A stretch of DNA of 64,000 bases from Candidatus Gastranaerophilales bacterium (GTDB taxonomy: Bacteria > Cyanobacteriota > Vampirovibrionia > Gastranaerophilales > Gastranaerophilaceae), in assembly GCA_944324395.1 (NCBI GenBank), contig CALUWC010000008.1, positions 35,251 through 99,250 on the forward strand, read 5' to 3'. Every line of letters starts with the position of its first letter. The stretch's first letter is position 1. Under the pieces are notes generated by a model. The model worked only from the letters and a program-made list of their open reading frames with translations, was not told the DNA's origin and ran no database searches. The position numbers and the translations under genes are program-made. Shown piece by piece: positions 46,220-55,392 of the stretch.

Positions 46220-46609
46220 ATGCACATACATGTTAACGGAAGAAACATTGAAATTACAGATGCGATTAAAGCGTATGTAAAAGAAAAAATCGGTAAAGTC
46301 GCAACCCGCTATGATCAAATTCAAGCTATAGACGTTGTACTTTCCGTAATTAAAAATCCTGCAGCAGAAGGTAAACATATTGCAGAAGTTCTATGTAAAA
46401 CAAGTTCAGGAACAATTCGCTGCGAAGAAGCAGGAGAATCAATGTATGCAAGTATCGATTTGCTTGCTGATAAATTAGCAAGACAAATTACCAAATTGAA
46501 AGACAAAAGCATATCTTCTTCATCATTCAAAGAATCAATTCGTACTGATATGAAAGAAGAATCTGTAACTGATGAAGAAGTTGAAGAAGTTAAAGCTATT
46601 GAAGACTAA
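46220..46609 (+). CDS. hpf: Ribosome hibernation-promoting factor
   Basis: 129 aa. The domain MHIHVNGRNIEITDAIKAYV and YDQIQAIDVVLSVIKNPA, ending KLARQITKLKDK, is the HPF/RaiA ribosome-binding fold. An about 33-aa Ser/Glu-rich tail follows, shorter than the dimerisation domain of long HPF. GGAGG lies right before the ATG at 46220; the TTG at 46208 overlaps it. It inactivates ribosomes in stationary phase. It shares a transcript with the small Cys-rich gene. Confidence 0.92.
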   Translation: MHIHVNGRNIEITDAIKAYVKEKIGKVATRYDQIQAIDVVLSVIKNPAAEGKHIAEVLCKTSSGTIRCEEAGESMYASIDLLADKLARQITKLKDKSISSSSFKESIRTDMKEESVTDEEVEEVKAIED

Positions 46610-46636
46610 AAAGTTTTAATTTTAAATCGATAATCA

Positions 46637-46661
46637 AACCGCTGTTATAATAACAGCGGTT
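46637..46661 (+). terminator. Terminator after hpf
   Basis: Perfect 11-bp stem (46637-46647 with 46651-46661), 3-nt loop, followed by a run of T. Confidence 0.88.
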
Positions 46662-46686
46662 ATTTTTTACAAAAAATCCAAAATAA

Positions 46687-46714
46687 AACGACGGATAATT
46701 AAAAATCCGCCGTT
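46687..46714 (-). terminator. Terminator after the HEAT-repeat gene
   Basis: 10-bp stem with one A-C mismatch (46687-46696 with 46705-46714). On the minus strand it follows the gene and is trailed by T-rich sequence. Confidence 0.6.
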
Positions 46715-46747
46715 CTATTTTATATATAATAAACAACCACTAGCTAA

Positions 46748-47605
46748 TTAAAAAGTCCCGGCAGGTTTTTTCTGAGGAGTAGCTCCCGGAATAGACTGCC
46801 AATTTGCTGCCATAATTTTCTTAAATGATTTCAAAGCTGTATCTTCCAATTCTCCGAGTTCTTCAGCTTCCATAATCAATTCTCTTAAAGGCATCAATGC
46901 TCTCGGATCTCTTAAAACACCAAGAGCTGCAGCTGCACCGGCTCTAACCAGTTCATTTTCAGAACGGTTTTTCATAACATCAATCAAAGCCGGAACTGCT
47001 TTTGTATCATTTAATTTACCTAATGAAGTTACCGCATAAATTCTTACGTTAACCCACTCGTCATATAACATATTGATAATTTTATCAACAGCTTTTTTGT
47101 TGCCAATTTCACCTAAAGCTCTTGTAGCATCACATCTAACATTAACTTTTTCATGATCAAGAGATGCAATTAAAGCATCAGTAGCAACATCACCGATTTC
47201 GATTAAAGCATCAGTAGCTGTAATACAAACCTGAGGATTTTCATCATTCAAGGCTTCAACAAGCGGCTCAACAACAATAGCACCGCCCAAACGACCTAAT
47301 GCACGAGCTGCACGAACTCTAACGTCAACATTACGGTCTTCACGTAAAGATTCAATCAAGTGAACTGTTGCAGCTGAATCGCCGAGTTCTCCCAAAGCTC
47401 TTGCAGCATACAATCTTACAGAACCATTTTTATCATGTTTCAAAACATCAATAAGAGGTTCTACTGCTTTAGAATCACCCATTTCGCCAAGAATACGAGC
47501 TGCATTATATCTGACTTTTTCTGAATTACTTGTTCTTAAGTCTGTTAATAATTCATCAAACGTTTTCTTCACTTGTTTTTTCTTACTGTTCACACTAATT
47601 GTCAT
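46748..47605 (-). CDS. PBS-lyase-type HEAT-repeat protein
   Basis: 285 aa, about eight HEAT repeats of the short E/Z (phycobilisome lyase-like) kind, such as AARILGEMGDSKAVEPLID and AARALGELGDSAATVHLIE. The N-terminus is Lys-rich; the tail is Pro/Gly-rich. Despite the name of the repeat family there is no evidence of bilin lyase activity; it is a protein-binding scaffold. Its 338-bp upstream space has no gene. Confidence 0.88.
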   Translation of the reverse strand: MTISVNSKKKQVKKTFDELLTDLRTSNSEKVRYNAARILGEMGDSKAVEPLIDVLKHDKNGSVRLYAARALGELGDSAATVHLIESLREDRNVDVRVRAARALGRLGGAIVVEPLVEALNDENPQVCITATDALIEIGDVATDALIASLDHEKVNVRCDATRALGEIGNKKAVDKIINMLYDEWVNVRIYAVTSLGKLNDTKAVPALIDVMKNRSENELVRAGAAAALGVLRDPRALMPLRELIMEAEELGELEDTALKSFKKIMAANWQSIPGATPQKKPAGTF

Positions 47606-47943
47606 TATTTTCCTCCGACATTACACAATAAATTCACACCTACTCTTATATAAAGTTTTTCTGGATGAAAATATTGCCTTTTTAACATCTATATATTAAT
47701 TTTTATTTACAATTCATATGTTATGCAATTTTATGTCCTACTATTACGCTGTTTTAAGGTCAGAAAATTGATTAAGGGTAATACTGACACTTATTTCTTT
47801 TGTACTACTATAATAACACATTTTTATAATTTATTCCTCAGTTATATAAATTATTTTAAAAATTTTTATAATTGTTTTTATAAACATAGGTAGAATTTAG
47901 GAATATTTAAATCATAATTGTAATAATTCTTAATATTTTACTA
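47606..47943. other. Non-coding stretch, nothing specific seen
   Basis: 338 bp, very A+T rich, between the HEAT-repeat gene and the end of the histidine kinase gene. It should hold the promoter of the HEAT gene. I found no convincing RNA, repeat or terminator. Confidence 0.6.
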
Positions 47944-49599
47944 CTAACATTGGATAGTAATAATAAATTCAGTACCGGCACCTAATTGGCTTATCGCTTT
48001 GATTGTACCGTTATGCTTATCAATTATCTTTTGGCTTATTGCAAGACCCAAACCCGTACCGACCCCTACTCCTTTTGTTGTATAACCGGCAGTAAAAATT
48101 TTATTCAAATTTTCTTTAGGTATCCCTTTCCCGTTATCTTTTATTTTTACAATCAGATGATTATTTTCATATTCGGTAGTAATAATTATTTTACCTTTAT
48201 CTTCAATTGCCTGGCAGGCATTTATCAAAACATTTGTAAACACCTGATTAAGCATATTTGGATAACATTTAATCATTGGAATATTTCCATAATGCTTTTC
48301 GATTTCAATTTTATTTTTGGTTTCATGACGTATAAGCTCCAGAGTTAAATCCAGTTCCTTATTTATATCTGCTTCCTGCAGTTCAGCTTCATCAAGGCGG
48401 ACAAATTTCTTTAGTGAAACAACAATATTACTTATACGCTGAATTGCTTCGCTGTCAATATTATTTATTTCAGACAACATTTGTCTTAAATCTTCCTGTT
48501 CTATTTTAGGAATAAGCTTGGATATTATTGAATTATTTGACTTTATAGATGCAACAGGAGTGTTTATTTCGTGAGCAACCCCCGCAACCAGTTGACCCAA
48601 AGATGCCATTTTCTCAGAATTTATCAGCTGCAGCTGAGTTTCTTTCAACTCATCAAGAGCAGATTTTAAATCTCTGACGTTTTTAGCATTTTTTTGATAC
48701 AGTTCAGCCCTTATGATTGCGTTGCCAAGCTGAGAAGAAACCGCATCAAGAATTTCAATTTCTTCATTTAATTCTCGTTTTTGATAACTTAGCAAAACAA
48801 TAACTCCAATAATTTTCTGCATATGAAAAATAGGTACAATAATTCTTAAAACAGACTGTTTAAAAGGTTTAGCATCAATATATTCCATAAGAGAATAACT
48901 GGTCGAAATTTTATTGGATTTCAATTTTTTCATTGCATAATTATCAAACGAAATCTGAGTGCCTTTAGAGCCATTTTTTTCACCAAAAGTTTCCTCGATA
49001 CAAAATCCTCCATCATTTGCAGAAGCATAATACGCTCTGAAACAACCAAACATTATAGCCAATTCTTTCAATGCAGAATTTAAAATTTTTGAAATATCCA
49101 TTGATTCTCTTATAATATTAGAAACCTTATTGATTAAAGCAATTCTAATAGCTTGAGCCTGAGCTTTTAAACGGATTTTTTGAAGTTCGTCATTTTCTTC
49201 TTCCAATTTCAGGAGTTTATCTTTAATCATTTCCTGTTCTTTTCGATTATCACGCAGTAAAACTTCCGAACTAACATCAACAAGAAACATAATAGTATAT
49301 GCACCACGTTTTACAGCCGTTAAATCATAATAAAAAGTTTGATTATAAGAATTCAAATAAGATACACGTGCAAAAAAATTCTCCTTCGATGTAATAGCCT
49401 GAAATATCGGAGAAAACAAATCGACATTCTCACTATCAACAGGACACATTTCAAAAGTCATTTGGTGAGCAAATTTTCGTATACCTTCAAAGTTTTTAAA
49501 AACACGACAAAAAGTATTGTTTTTAAAAACAATTTTTTCATAATCCCTTACTACAATAACCGGATCCCTATACTGATTGAAAAAATCAAACTTTTTCAT
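47944..49599 (-). CDS. Orphan sensor histidine kinase
   Basis: 551 aa, starting at the ATG 49599 (an upstream extension to 49653 lacks a ribosome site too). N-terminal PAS-like domain (YRDPVIVVRDYEKIVFKNN), a coiled coil (about 120-155), a GAF-like domain, then HisKA with LGQLVAGVAHEINTPVASIK (phospho-His) and HATPase with LINACQAIED, DNGKGIP and GTGLGLAISQKII. It is cytoplasmic, with no transmembrane helix, and no response regulator adjoins. There is no Shine-Dalgarno site, and a promoter ends 6 bp before the ATG, suggesting a leaderless transcript. Confidence 0.88.
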   Translation of the reverse strand: MKKFDFFNQYRDPVIVVRDYEKIVFKNNTFCRVFKNFEGIRKFAHQMTFEMCPVDSENVDLFSPIFQAITSKENFFARVSYLNSYNQTFYYDLTAVKRGAYTIMFLVDVSSEVLLRDNRKEQEMIKDKLLKLEEENDELQKIRLKAQAQAIRIALINKVSNIIRESMDISKILNSALKELAIMFGCFRAYYASANDGGFCIEETFGEKNGSKGTQISFDNYAMKKLKSNKISTSYSLMEYIDAKPFKQSVLRIIVPIFHMQKIIGVIVLLSYQKRELNEEIEILDAVSSQLGNAIIRAELYQKNAKNVRDLKSALDELKETQLQLINSEKMASLGQLVAGVAHEINTPVASIKSNNSIISKLIPKIEQEDLRQMLSEINNIDSEAIQRISNIVVSLKKFVRLDEAELQEADINKELDLTLELIRHETKNKIEIEKHYGNIPMIKCYPNMLNQVFTNVLINACQAIEDKGKIIITTEYENNHLIVKIKDNGKGIPKENLNKIFTAGYTTKGVGVGTGLGLAISQKIIDKHNGTIKAISQLGAGTEFIITIQC

Positions 49600-49605
49600 A
49601 GTAAA

Positions 49606-49634
49606 ATTATAGGTCAAATCTAAATTTCGGGCAA
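49606..49634 (-). promoter_or_regulatory. Promoter directly in front of the histidine kinase start
   Basis: On the minus strand TTGCCC (49629-49634), a 17-bp spacer and TATAAT (49606-49611) end 6 nt before the ATG. The start of transcription would fall on or next to the start codon. Confidence 0.5.
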
Positions 49635-49711
49635 CAAAATATATAAGCAGCACAATCTATAGCATATATTTACCCCCTGTGATAGAATATAGATAAATAG
49701 GAGGATTTTGT

Positions 49712-50887
49712 ATGGCAAGAGCTATTATAATGGTGATTGATTCTATGGGAATAGGAGCAATGCCTGATTGCAGGGATTTTGGAGATATTCCGGAATGTAA
49801 TACATTAAAACATGTATGCGAATTTAACAATGGATTGAATGTTCCGAACCTTGAAAAAATGGGATTAGGAAATATTCAAGATTTTAAAGGAATAAAAAAA
49901 GTTGAGAAACCTGTTGCAACATACGGAACTCTGCTTGAAAAATCAAAAGGAAAAGATACGACAACAGGACACTGGGAAATTGCGGGGATAACTTTAGACC
50001 GGCCATTTGCGACATTCCCTGAAGGTTTTCCTGATGAACTTATAGAAAGATTTATAAAAGAAACTAATTGCGGCGGAATTTTGGCAAACCGGCCGGCAAG
50101 CGGAACGGCTATCATTGCGGAATTAAACGAAGAACACCATAAAACAAAATTCCCGATTGTATATACATCCGCAGACAGCGTATTCCAAATTGCTGTTGAT
50201 ACAGATATCATTCCGCTGGAGGTTTTATATGACTGGTGTAAAATTGCCAGAAAAATATTAACTGAAGGAAATTATTATGTATCCAGAGTAATAGCAAGAC
50301 CATATAAAATAATTGACGGAAAACCTGTCCGAATTTCAAAAGACAGACGTGATTATTCAATTGAACCGGTTGCACCTACACTATTAAATGAAGTAAAAGA
50401 CAGCGGCGGCAAAGTCATAGGTATCGGAAAAATTGAAGACATCTTTTCAAAATCAGGCATTACACATGCTATACACACAGGCTCAAATAAAGAGGGGCTT
50501 GAATTAACTTTACAAGCCGTAAAACGTGAACTTCCGCTTGAAGATATAGCATATGAAAAAAATAAGACATATAATAATACAGAAATAATCTTTACAAATC
50601 TTGTTGACACCGACATGCTTTACGGTCACAGAAATAATCCTGAAGGGTACGGCAAAGCAATTGAAGAAATAGATACATATATTGCTCCGATTATTGATGC
50701 AATGGAAGAATATGATTTGTTAATCATTACGGCAGATCACGGATGTGATCCTACAGTACCGGGAACAGATCATACAAGAGAAAAAGTTCCTTTTTTAATA
50801 TACTCAAAATCACTTCCTTCAAGCGGGAATCTTGGTGAAATGGAAGGTTTTGATACTATTGCAGGATTTATTAAAGATTGGATATAG
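49712..50887 (+). CDS. deoB: Phosphopentomutase
   Basis: 391 aa. Interconverts ribose-1- and ribose-5-phosphate (or deoxy forms). MVIDSMGIGAMPDCRDFGD holds the first metal Asp; KGKDTTTGHWEIAG is the conserved phospho-Thr site region; and DTDMLYGHRNNPEGYGKA plus ITADHGCDPTVPGTDHT hold further metal ligands (alkaline-phosphatase superfamily). ATAGGAGG ribosome site. No nucleoside phosphorylase is adjacent. Confidence 0.95.
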   Translation: MARAIIMVIDSMGIGAMPDCRDFGDIPECNTLKHVCEFNNGLNVPNLEKMGLGNIQDFKGIKKVEKPVATYGTLLEKSKGKDTTTGHWEIAGITLDRPFATFPEGFPDELIERFIKETNCGGILANRPASGTAIIAELNEEHHKTKFPIVYTSADSVFQIAVDTDIIPLEVLYDWCKIARKILTEGNYYVSRVIARPYKIIDGKPVRISKDRRDYSIEPVAPTLLNEVKDSGGKVIGIGKIEDIFSKSGITHAIHTGSNKEGLELTLQAVKRELPLEDIAYEKNKTYNNTEIIFTNLVDTDMLYGHRNNPEGYGKAIEEIDTYIAPIIDAMEEYDLLIITADHGCDPTVPGTDHTREKVPFLIYSKSLPSSGNLGEMEGFDTIAGFIKDWI

Positions 50888-50981
50888 AAAAAATTTTTTA
50901 ACTCTGGAATTTTTATATTTTTTATTGTATAATTCTATTGTGAAAATTTTTTCACATAATGTAAAATAAGGAGAATAAAAA

Positions 50982-51158
50982 ATGACAGTTAAAGTAAATG
51001 ACAGTTGTATTAGCTGCGGCGCTTGCGAATCAATTTGTGATGCCGTATTTTCAATTGAAGACAAAGCAGTTGTTAATGAATCAGCAGTAGCTGATAACAT
51101 TGATGCAGTAAAAGAAGCTGCTGATGCTTGCCCGGTTGGAGCAATTGAAGTAGAATAA
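50982..51158 (+). CDS. Short ferredoxin
   Basis: 58 aa, typical of 4Fe-4S ferredoxins though with only one full cluster motif: CISCGACESIC, and ACPVGAIEVE supplying the fourth Cys. Short length and an acidic surface suit soluble electron transfer. AAGGAGAAT lies 7 bp before the ATG. A terminator follows directly, so it is an independent gene between deoB and the 136-aa gene. Possible partner of the hydrogenases or FixCX. Confidence 0.9.
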   Translation: MTVKVNDSCISCGACESICDAVFSIEDKAVVNESAVADNIDAVKEAADACPVGAIEVE

Positions 51159-51175
51159 TAGAATTTAACTATTAT

Positions 51176-51208
51176 AAAAAAGGTTCGGTAAAATGCCGAA
51201 CCTTTTTT
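51176..51208 (+). terminator. Terminator after ferredoxin
   Basis: Perfect 13-bp stem (51176-51188 with 51196-51208) with 7-nt loop and T run. Also usable by the convergent 136-aa gene. Confidence 0.88.
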
Positions 51209-51231
51209 AATGTTTAAATTTTTAAAATTTA

Positions 51232-51642
51232 TTATTGCAAAGAACAAGATATAACTATTTCCCGATTATTAACTTTGGCTTCTTCAACAGCAGCCTCAGG
51301 AGAAAGTTGTTCTATTCCTGTATCAGTCATAGATCCGATAATTCTGCAATTTAATCCTGTACCTGAAGAAGAACCATTGTTTACTTTTTCATTGAGTTCA
51401 TCAACTCTCATATTCAAATTTGATAAATCAGTTTCTATATCAGCCAATCTGTCAGAATTCTGAGTTACATTTGACTGATCAGTTTGTATATTTTCTTGCG
51501 TTTGCTCTTGTTGCTCTTCATTTTTCAATTGCATTTTACCTTCAGAAGCATCTTTCGTATTTGAATACATGGCTGCAACCGCAAATACAAAAAGACATAA
51601 AACGATAATAGTTATAATCTTAAACTTGTTTAAACTTTCCAT
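51232..51642 (-). CDS. Single-pass membrane protein with coiled coil, unknown function
   Basis: 136 aa. A transmembrane helix at about residues 9-27 (IITIIVLCLFVFAVAAM) precedes a Gln/Glu-rich coiled coil (about 35-95; NSDRLADIETDLSNLNMRV) and a small C-terminal region (LNCRIIGSMTDTG) with two Cys. The C-terminal domain should be outside the membrane. No known family recognised. Confidence 0.6.
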   Translation of the reverse strand: MESLNKFKIITIIVLCLFVFAVAAMYSNTKDASEGKMQLKNEEQQEQTQENIQTDQSNVTQNSDRLADIETDLSNLNMRVDELNEKVNNGSSSGTGLNCRIIGSMTDTGIEQLSPEAAVEEAKVNNREIVISCSLQ

Positions 51643-51829
51643 ACTATCTCCTATAAATTTTAAACCGATAATATTTTATCACAATTAATATTATAGGGCT
51701 AGCCGTATACAAACCTAAATACTATTTATTAATTTTGCTAACAAAGGCTTGTATTTGCATTTTAGCTTTATTTGTACTAAGTTTATTTATATAAGTGAAG
51801 AATAACACTTTTAGAAGGAGGATGTTTAT

Positions 51830-53428
51830 ATGGAAACATACGGAATTGAAAAACATGGTATTATCGAACCAAAAGCAGTTTATCGTAACTTGAGTCCTGC
51901 TCAATTGACAGAAGCTGCATTACGTTTAGGAGAAGGCTCTTTAAGCAATACCGGAGCTTTAGTTGTCACAACAGGCAAATATACCGGAAGATCTCCTAAA
52001 GACAAATTCATTGTTGATACTGACGGAATTCACAATGAAATAGCATGGGGAAAAGTAAACCGTCCGATAAGCCGCGAAAAATTTAATGCTATCAAAGGTA
52101 AAATCGCAGCATACTTACAAAACAGAGAAGTATTCATTTTTGATGGTTTTGCTGGTGCAGACAAAACTTACACACAAAAATTTCGTGTAATTAACGAATT
52201 GGCAAGTCAAAACTTGTTTATTCACCAGTTGTTAATCCGTCCGACAGCAGAAGAATTAGCAAATTATGGAGAACCTGATTACACAATTCTTTGTGCTCCC
52301 GGATTTAAATGTGATCCTGAAGTTGACGGAGTAAATTCAGAAGCTTGTATAGCTATTGACTACGAAGCTCATGAAATCATCATCTGCGGTTCTCAATATG
52401 CAGGCGAAATTAAAAAATCAGTATTTGCTACAATGAACTATGTTATGACTAAGAAGAATGTACTTCCAATGCACTGTTCAGCAAATATGGATCCGGCTAC
52501 AGGAGAAACTGCAGTGTTCTTTGGTCTTTCCGGAACAGGAAAAACTACATTGTCAGCAGATCCTGCACGTAAGTTAATCGGAGATGACGAACATGGCTGG
52601 TCACCTGACGGTATATTCAACTTTGAAGGCGGTTGTTATGCAAAATGTATCAATCTTGATCCTGAACACGAACCTGATATTTACAATGCTATCAAATTCG
52701 GTTCTTTAGTTGAAAACGTTATTATGGATCCGCAAACTCGTGAATTTGATTTCACAGACGGTACATTAACAGAAAATACACGTGTAGGTTATCCTATCAA
52801 CTATATTAACAATGCTCAAATTCCGTCAAAAGGCGGAATCCCAAAAGTTGTTGTATTCTTGACAGCTGATGCATTCGGTGTATTGCCTCCAATTTCAAGA
52901 TTGGATAAAAATGCTGCAATGTACCACTTTGTAACAGGTTTTACATCTAAACTTGCAGGTACTGAACGCGGTGTTACAGAACCTCAGCCGACATTCTCAA
53001 CATTATTCGGCGAACCATTCATGCCAATGGACGCTTCAGTTTACGCAAAAATGCTAGGTGAAAAACTTGAAAAATACGGAACTAAAGTTTACTTAGTTAA
53101 TACAGGCTGGGCTGGAGGCTCTGCATCATCAGGTGCTAAACGTATGAAATTAGCATACACACGTGCTATGGTTACAGCTGCATTGAACGGTTCATTTGAC
53201 AATGTTGAATTCAAACATCATGATATCTTCAATGTAGATTATCCTACATCCTGTCCTGGTGTTCCTGATGAACAACTTGATGCAAGAGGTTTATGGGCAG
53301 ATAAAGCAGCTTACGATGAACAGGCCAACAAATTGGCTCAAATGTTTGCTGATAACTTTGCTGCTAAATATCCTAACATGCCTGCTGAAATCGTTAACGC
53401 AGGACCAAAAGCTAAAGCTGTTGTTTAA
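51830..53428 (+). CDS. pckA: Phosphoenolpyruvate carboxykinase (ATP)
   Basis: 532 aa. The P-loop-like kinase motif FFGLSGTGKTTLSAD is near residue 240, preceded by PMHCSANM; RSPKDKFIVD, GDDEHGWSPDG and IPSKGGIPKVV follow. It uses ATP, interconverting oxaloacetate and PEP, and can act in gluconeogenesis or anaplerotic CO2 fixation in anaerobes. AGAAGGAGG precedes the ATG. Its terminator is at 53461-53489. Confidence 0.97.
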   Translation: METYGIEKHGIIEPKAVYRNLSPAQLTEAALRLGEGSLSNTGALVVTTGKYTGRSPKDKFIVDTDGIHNEIAWGKVNRPISREKFNAIKGKIAAYLQNREVFIFDGFAGADKTYTQKFRVINELASQNLFIHQLLIRPTAEELANYGEPDYTILCAPGFKCDPEVDGVNSEACIAIDYEAHEIIICGSQYAGEIKKSVFATMNYVMTKKNVLPMHCSANMDPATGETAVFFGLSGTGKTTLSADPARKLIGDDEHGWSPDGIFNFEGGCYAKCINLDPEHEPDIYNAIKFGSLVENVIMDPQTREFDFTDGTLTENTRVGYPINYINNAQIPSKGGIPKVVVFLTADAFGVLPPISRLDKNAAMYHFVTGFTSKLAGTERGVTEPQPTFSTLFGEPFMPMDASVYAKMLGEKLEKYGTKVYLVNTGWAGGSASSGAKRMKLAYTRAMVTAALNGSFDNVEFKHHDIFNVDYPTSCPGVPDEQLDARGLWADKAAYDEQANKLAQMFADNFAAKYPNMPAEIVNAGPKAKAVV

Positions 53429-53460
53429 TTTATCAGTTAAACAACTTGAAAATATTTTTG

Positions 53461-53489
53461 GAAAACCTTGTGAAATTCACAGGGTTTTC
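53461..53489 (+). terminator. Terminator after pckA
   Basis: 13-bp stem (53461-53473 with 53477-53489, one G-T pair), 3-nt loop, then TTTTT. Confidence 0.85.
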
Positions 53490-53566
53490 TTTTTGTGAAT
53501 TTCAGTTAAAAAGATGATTTAATTCCAAAATATGCATTATAATATTATAAAACCAACGAGGGAAAT

Positions 53567-53698
53567 ATGAGAACGATTTTGATAATTTTAGGAATACTGG
53601 CTTGCATAAATATACTGGTAATAACTATCAGTAAAGTTTTTGCTCAAGATATGCATCTTGATTTAAAAAGCGATATAAGTATTTCAAATTTCCAATAA
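53567..53698 (+). CDS. Short exported or membrane peptide
   Basis: 43 aa, too short for many gene callers. A hydrophobic start (MRTILIILGILACINI, to about residue 20) looks like a signal peptide or membrane anchor, with AQD as possible cleavage, followed by a short polar tail (MHLDLKSDISISNFQ). A GAGGGAAAT ribosome site sits in front and a terminator begins 3 bp after the stop, so it has the setup of a real gene. Unknown role. Confidence 0.5.
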   Translation: MRTILIILGILACINILVITISKVFAQDMHLDLKSDISISNFQ

Positions 53699-53701
53699 AA
53701 G

Positions 53702-53728
53702 AGAGATTACTTTATATAAGTAATCTCT
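53702..53728 (+). terminator. Terminator after the 43-aa gene
   Basis: Perfect 11-bp stem (53702-53712 with 53718-53728), 5-nt loop, then TTTTTT. May also act for gatA on the other strand. Confidence 0.85.
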
Positions 53729-53752
53729 TTTTTATATTTAAAAACTTCTCAA

Positions 53753-55216
53753 CTATATATTTGCCAGCTTCTTATAAAAGTCGTTAGATTGCTCAAACTT
53801 ATAAGCAAAATTAAACAATCTTGATTCCTGTAATTGAGGAGCCAAAATTTGCAGCCCAATCGGCATACCATCACTGTCAAAACCTGCAGGAACACTAATT
53901 CCCGGCAAACCGGCAAGGTTACAGCTAATAGTTGCAATATCGGTTAAATACATTGCAAGCGGATCAGATGATTTAGCACCCAAATCAAATGCAGTATTCG
54001 GACAGGTCGGAGAAATCAATACATCAACTTTTTCAAAAGCTTCTTTAAATTCTTCAGTTACTAAAGCTCTCATCTGTTGAGCTTTTTTATAATAAGCATC
54101 GTAATAACCTGAAGACAGTGCATACGTTCCAAGCATTATACGACGTTTAACTTCCGGCCCGAAGCCTTCTGCACGAGTTTTTGTATACATTTCCATCAAG
54201 TTTTCCGGATTTTTACATCTGTAACCATATCTTACACCGTCAAATCTTGCAAGGTTGGAAGAACATTCAGCTGTTGCCAGAATATAATAAATCCCGATTG
54301 AATATTTCAATTTTTTCAATGATACTTCAACAATTTCACAACCAAGGTTTTTGTATATTTCAATAGCATGTTCTAAAGCTTTTTTAACATCAGGAGCCAG
54401 ACCTTCTTCCATAAGTTCTTTAATAACCCCGACTTTTTTACCTTTGATATCACCGTTTAAGTTTGCAGCATAATGTTCAACAGGCAAATTCAATGATGTA
54501 GAATCTTTAGGATCATGACCTGAAATAACTTCAAGTAAATTAGCGGCATCTTCAACTGTTCTTGCAAACGGGCCTATCTGGTCTAAAGATGAAGCAAAAG
54601 CGATTAACCCGTAACGGGATACTCTGCCATAAGTAGGTTTCATACCAACAATACCGCAAAAACTTGCAGGAAGTCTTATTGAACCGCCGGTATCAGAACC
54701 CAGAGCCAGCGTAGCTTCACAAGCAGCAACACTCGCTGCAGAACCGCCGGATGAACCTCCCGGAACTTTGTTTAAGTTCCACGGGTTATGAACTTTTTTA
54801 AACGCTGAGTTTTCATTTGATGACCCCATTGCAAACTCGTCCAAATTTGCCTTACCTACAATCGGAATTAAATTTCCCAGCAATTTTTCTGTAACAGTCG
54901 CATTGAACGGGGAAACAAAATTTTCCAGAATTTTAGATGAAGCAGTAGTTTTTGAACCGATGAGATTCATATTATCTTTCAGGGCAAGCGGAATACCTGC
55001 CAATAACGGTAATTCTTCACCTTTTGAAATTTTATCGTCAACTTTTTTTGCAGTTTCAAGAGCAATATCTTTAGTTAAAGAATTAAAAGCTCCTATTTTG
55101 CCATCTAATGAATCAATTCTTTCAAATGCTGCATTTGTTAATTCGACAGCAGAAATTTCTTTATTTCTTAAAGCTCTGCTTTGTTCAGCAGCAGACTTTT
55201 GTAACAGCTCGTTCAT
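53753..55216 (-). CDS. gatA: Aspartyl/glutamyl-tRNA amidotransferase subunit A
   Basis: 487 aa amidase. The catalytic triad is recognisable: Lys in GIPLALKDNMN, cis-Ser in GGSSGGSAASVAA and nucleophile Ser in GSDTGGSIRLPASFCG. It releases ammonia from glutamine to amidate misacylated Glu-tRNA-Gln or Asp-tRNA-Asn. The usual gatB and gatC partners are not in the window. AAGGAGATATT lies before the ATG. Confidence 0.95.
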   Translation of the reverse strand: MNELLQKSAAEQSRALRNKEISAVELTNAAFERIDSLDGKIGAFNSLTKDIALETAKKVDDKISKGEELPLLAGIPLALKDNMNLIGSKTTASSKILENFVSPFNATVTEKLLGNLIPIVGKANLDEFAMGSSNENSAFKKVHNPWNLNKVPGGSSGGSAASVAACEATLALGSDTGGSIRLPASFCGIVGMKPTYGRVSRYGLIAFASSLDQIGPFARTVEDAANLLEVISGHDPKDSTSLNLPVEHYAANLNGDIKGKKVGVIKELMEEGLAPDVKKALEHAIEIYKNLGCEIVEVSLKKLKYSIGIYYILATAECSSNLARFDGVRYGYRCKNPENLMEMYTKTRAEGFGPEVKRRIMLGTYALSSGYYDAYYKKAQQMRALVTEEFKEAFEKVDVLISPTCPNTAFDLGAKSSDPLAMYLTDIATISCNLAGLPGISVPAGFDSDGMPIGLQILAPQLQESRLFNFAYKFEQSNDFYKKLANI

Positions 55217-55392
55217 AATATCTCCTTAAAAGCTAATTCTCATCAAAATTGTAAGACAAACAAACCTAAACTGCAAATTAATATAAACCTTACAAGGGTA
55301 AATTAAAAATTCAGAAATTCCCAATATTTACCTCATAGCTCAATTGCAATTGTACAAAGTGCTATATTATCAACACTTATTTATCTTCTCTG

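Noticed and set aside
46748..47605. HEAT-repeat protein as a phycobilisome lyase
   Set aside because: Only the repeat type matches; no other photosynthesis gene and no bilin-related context.
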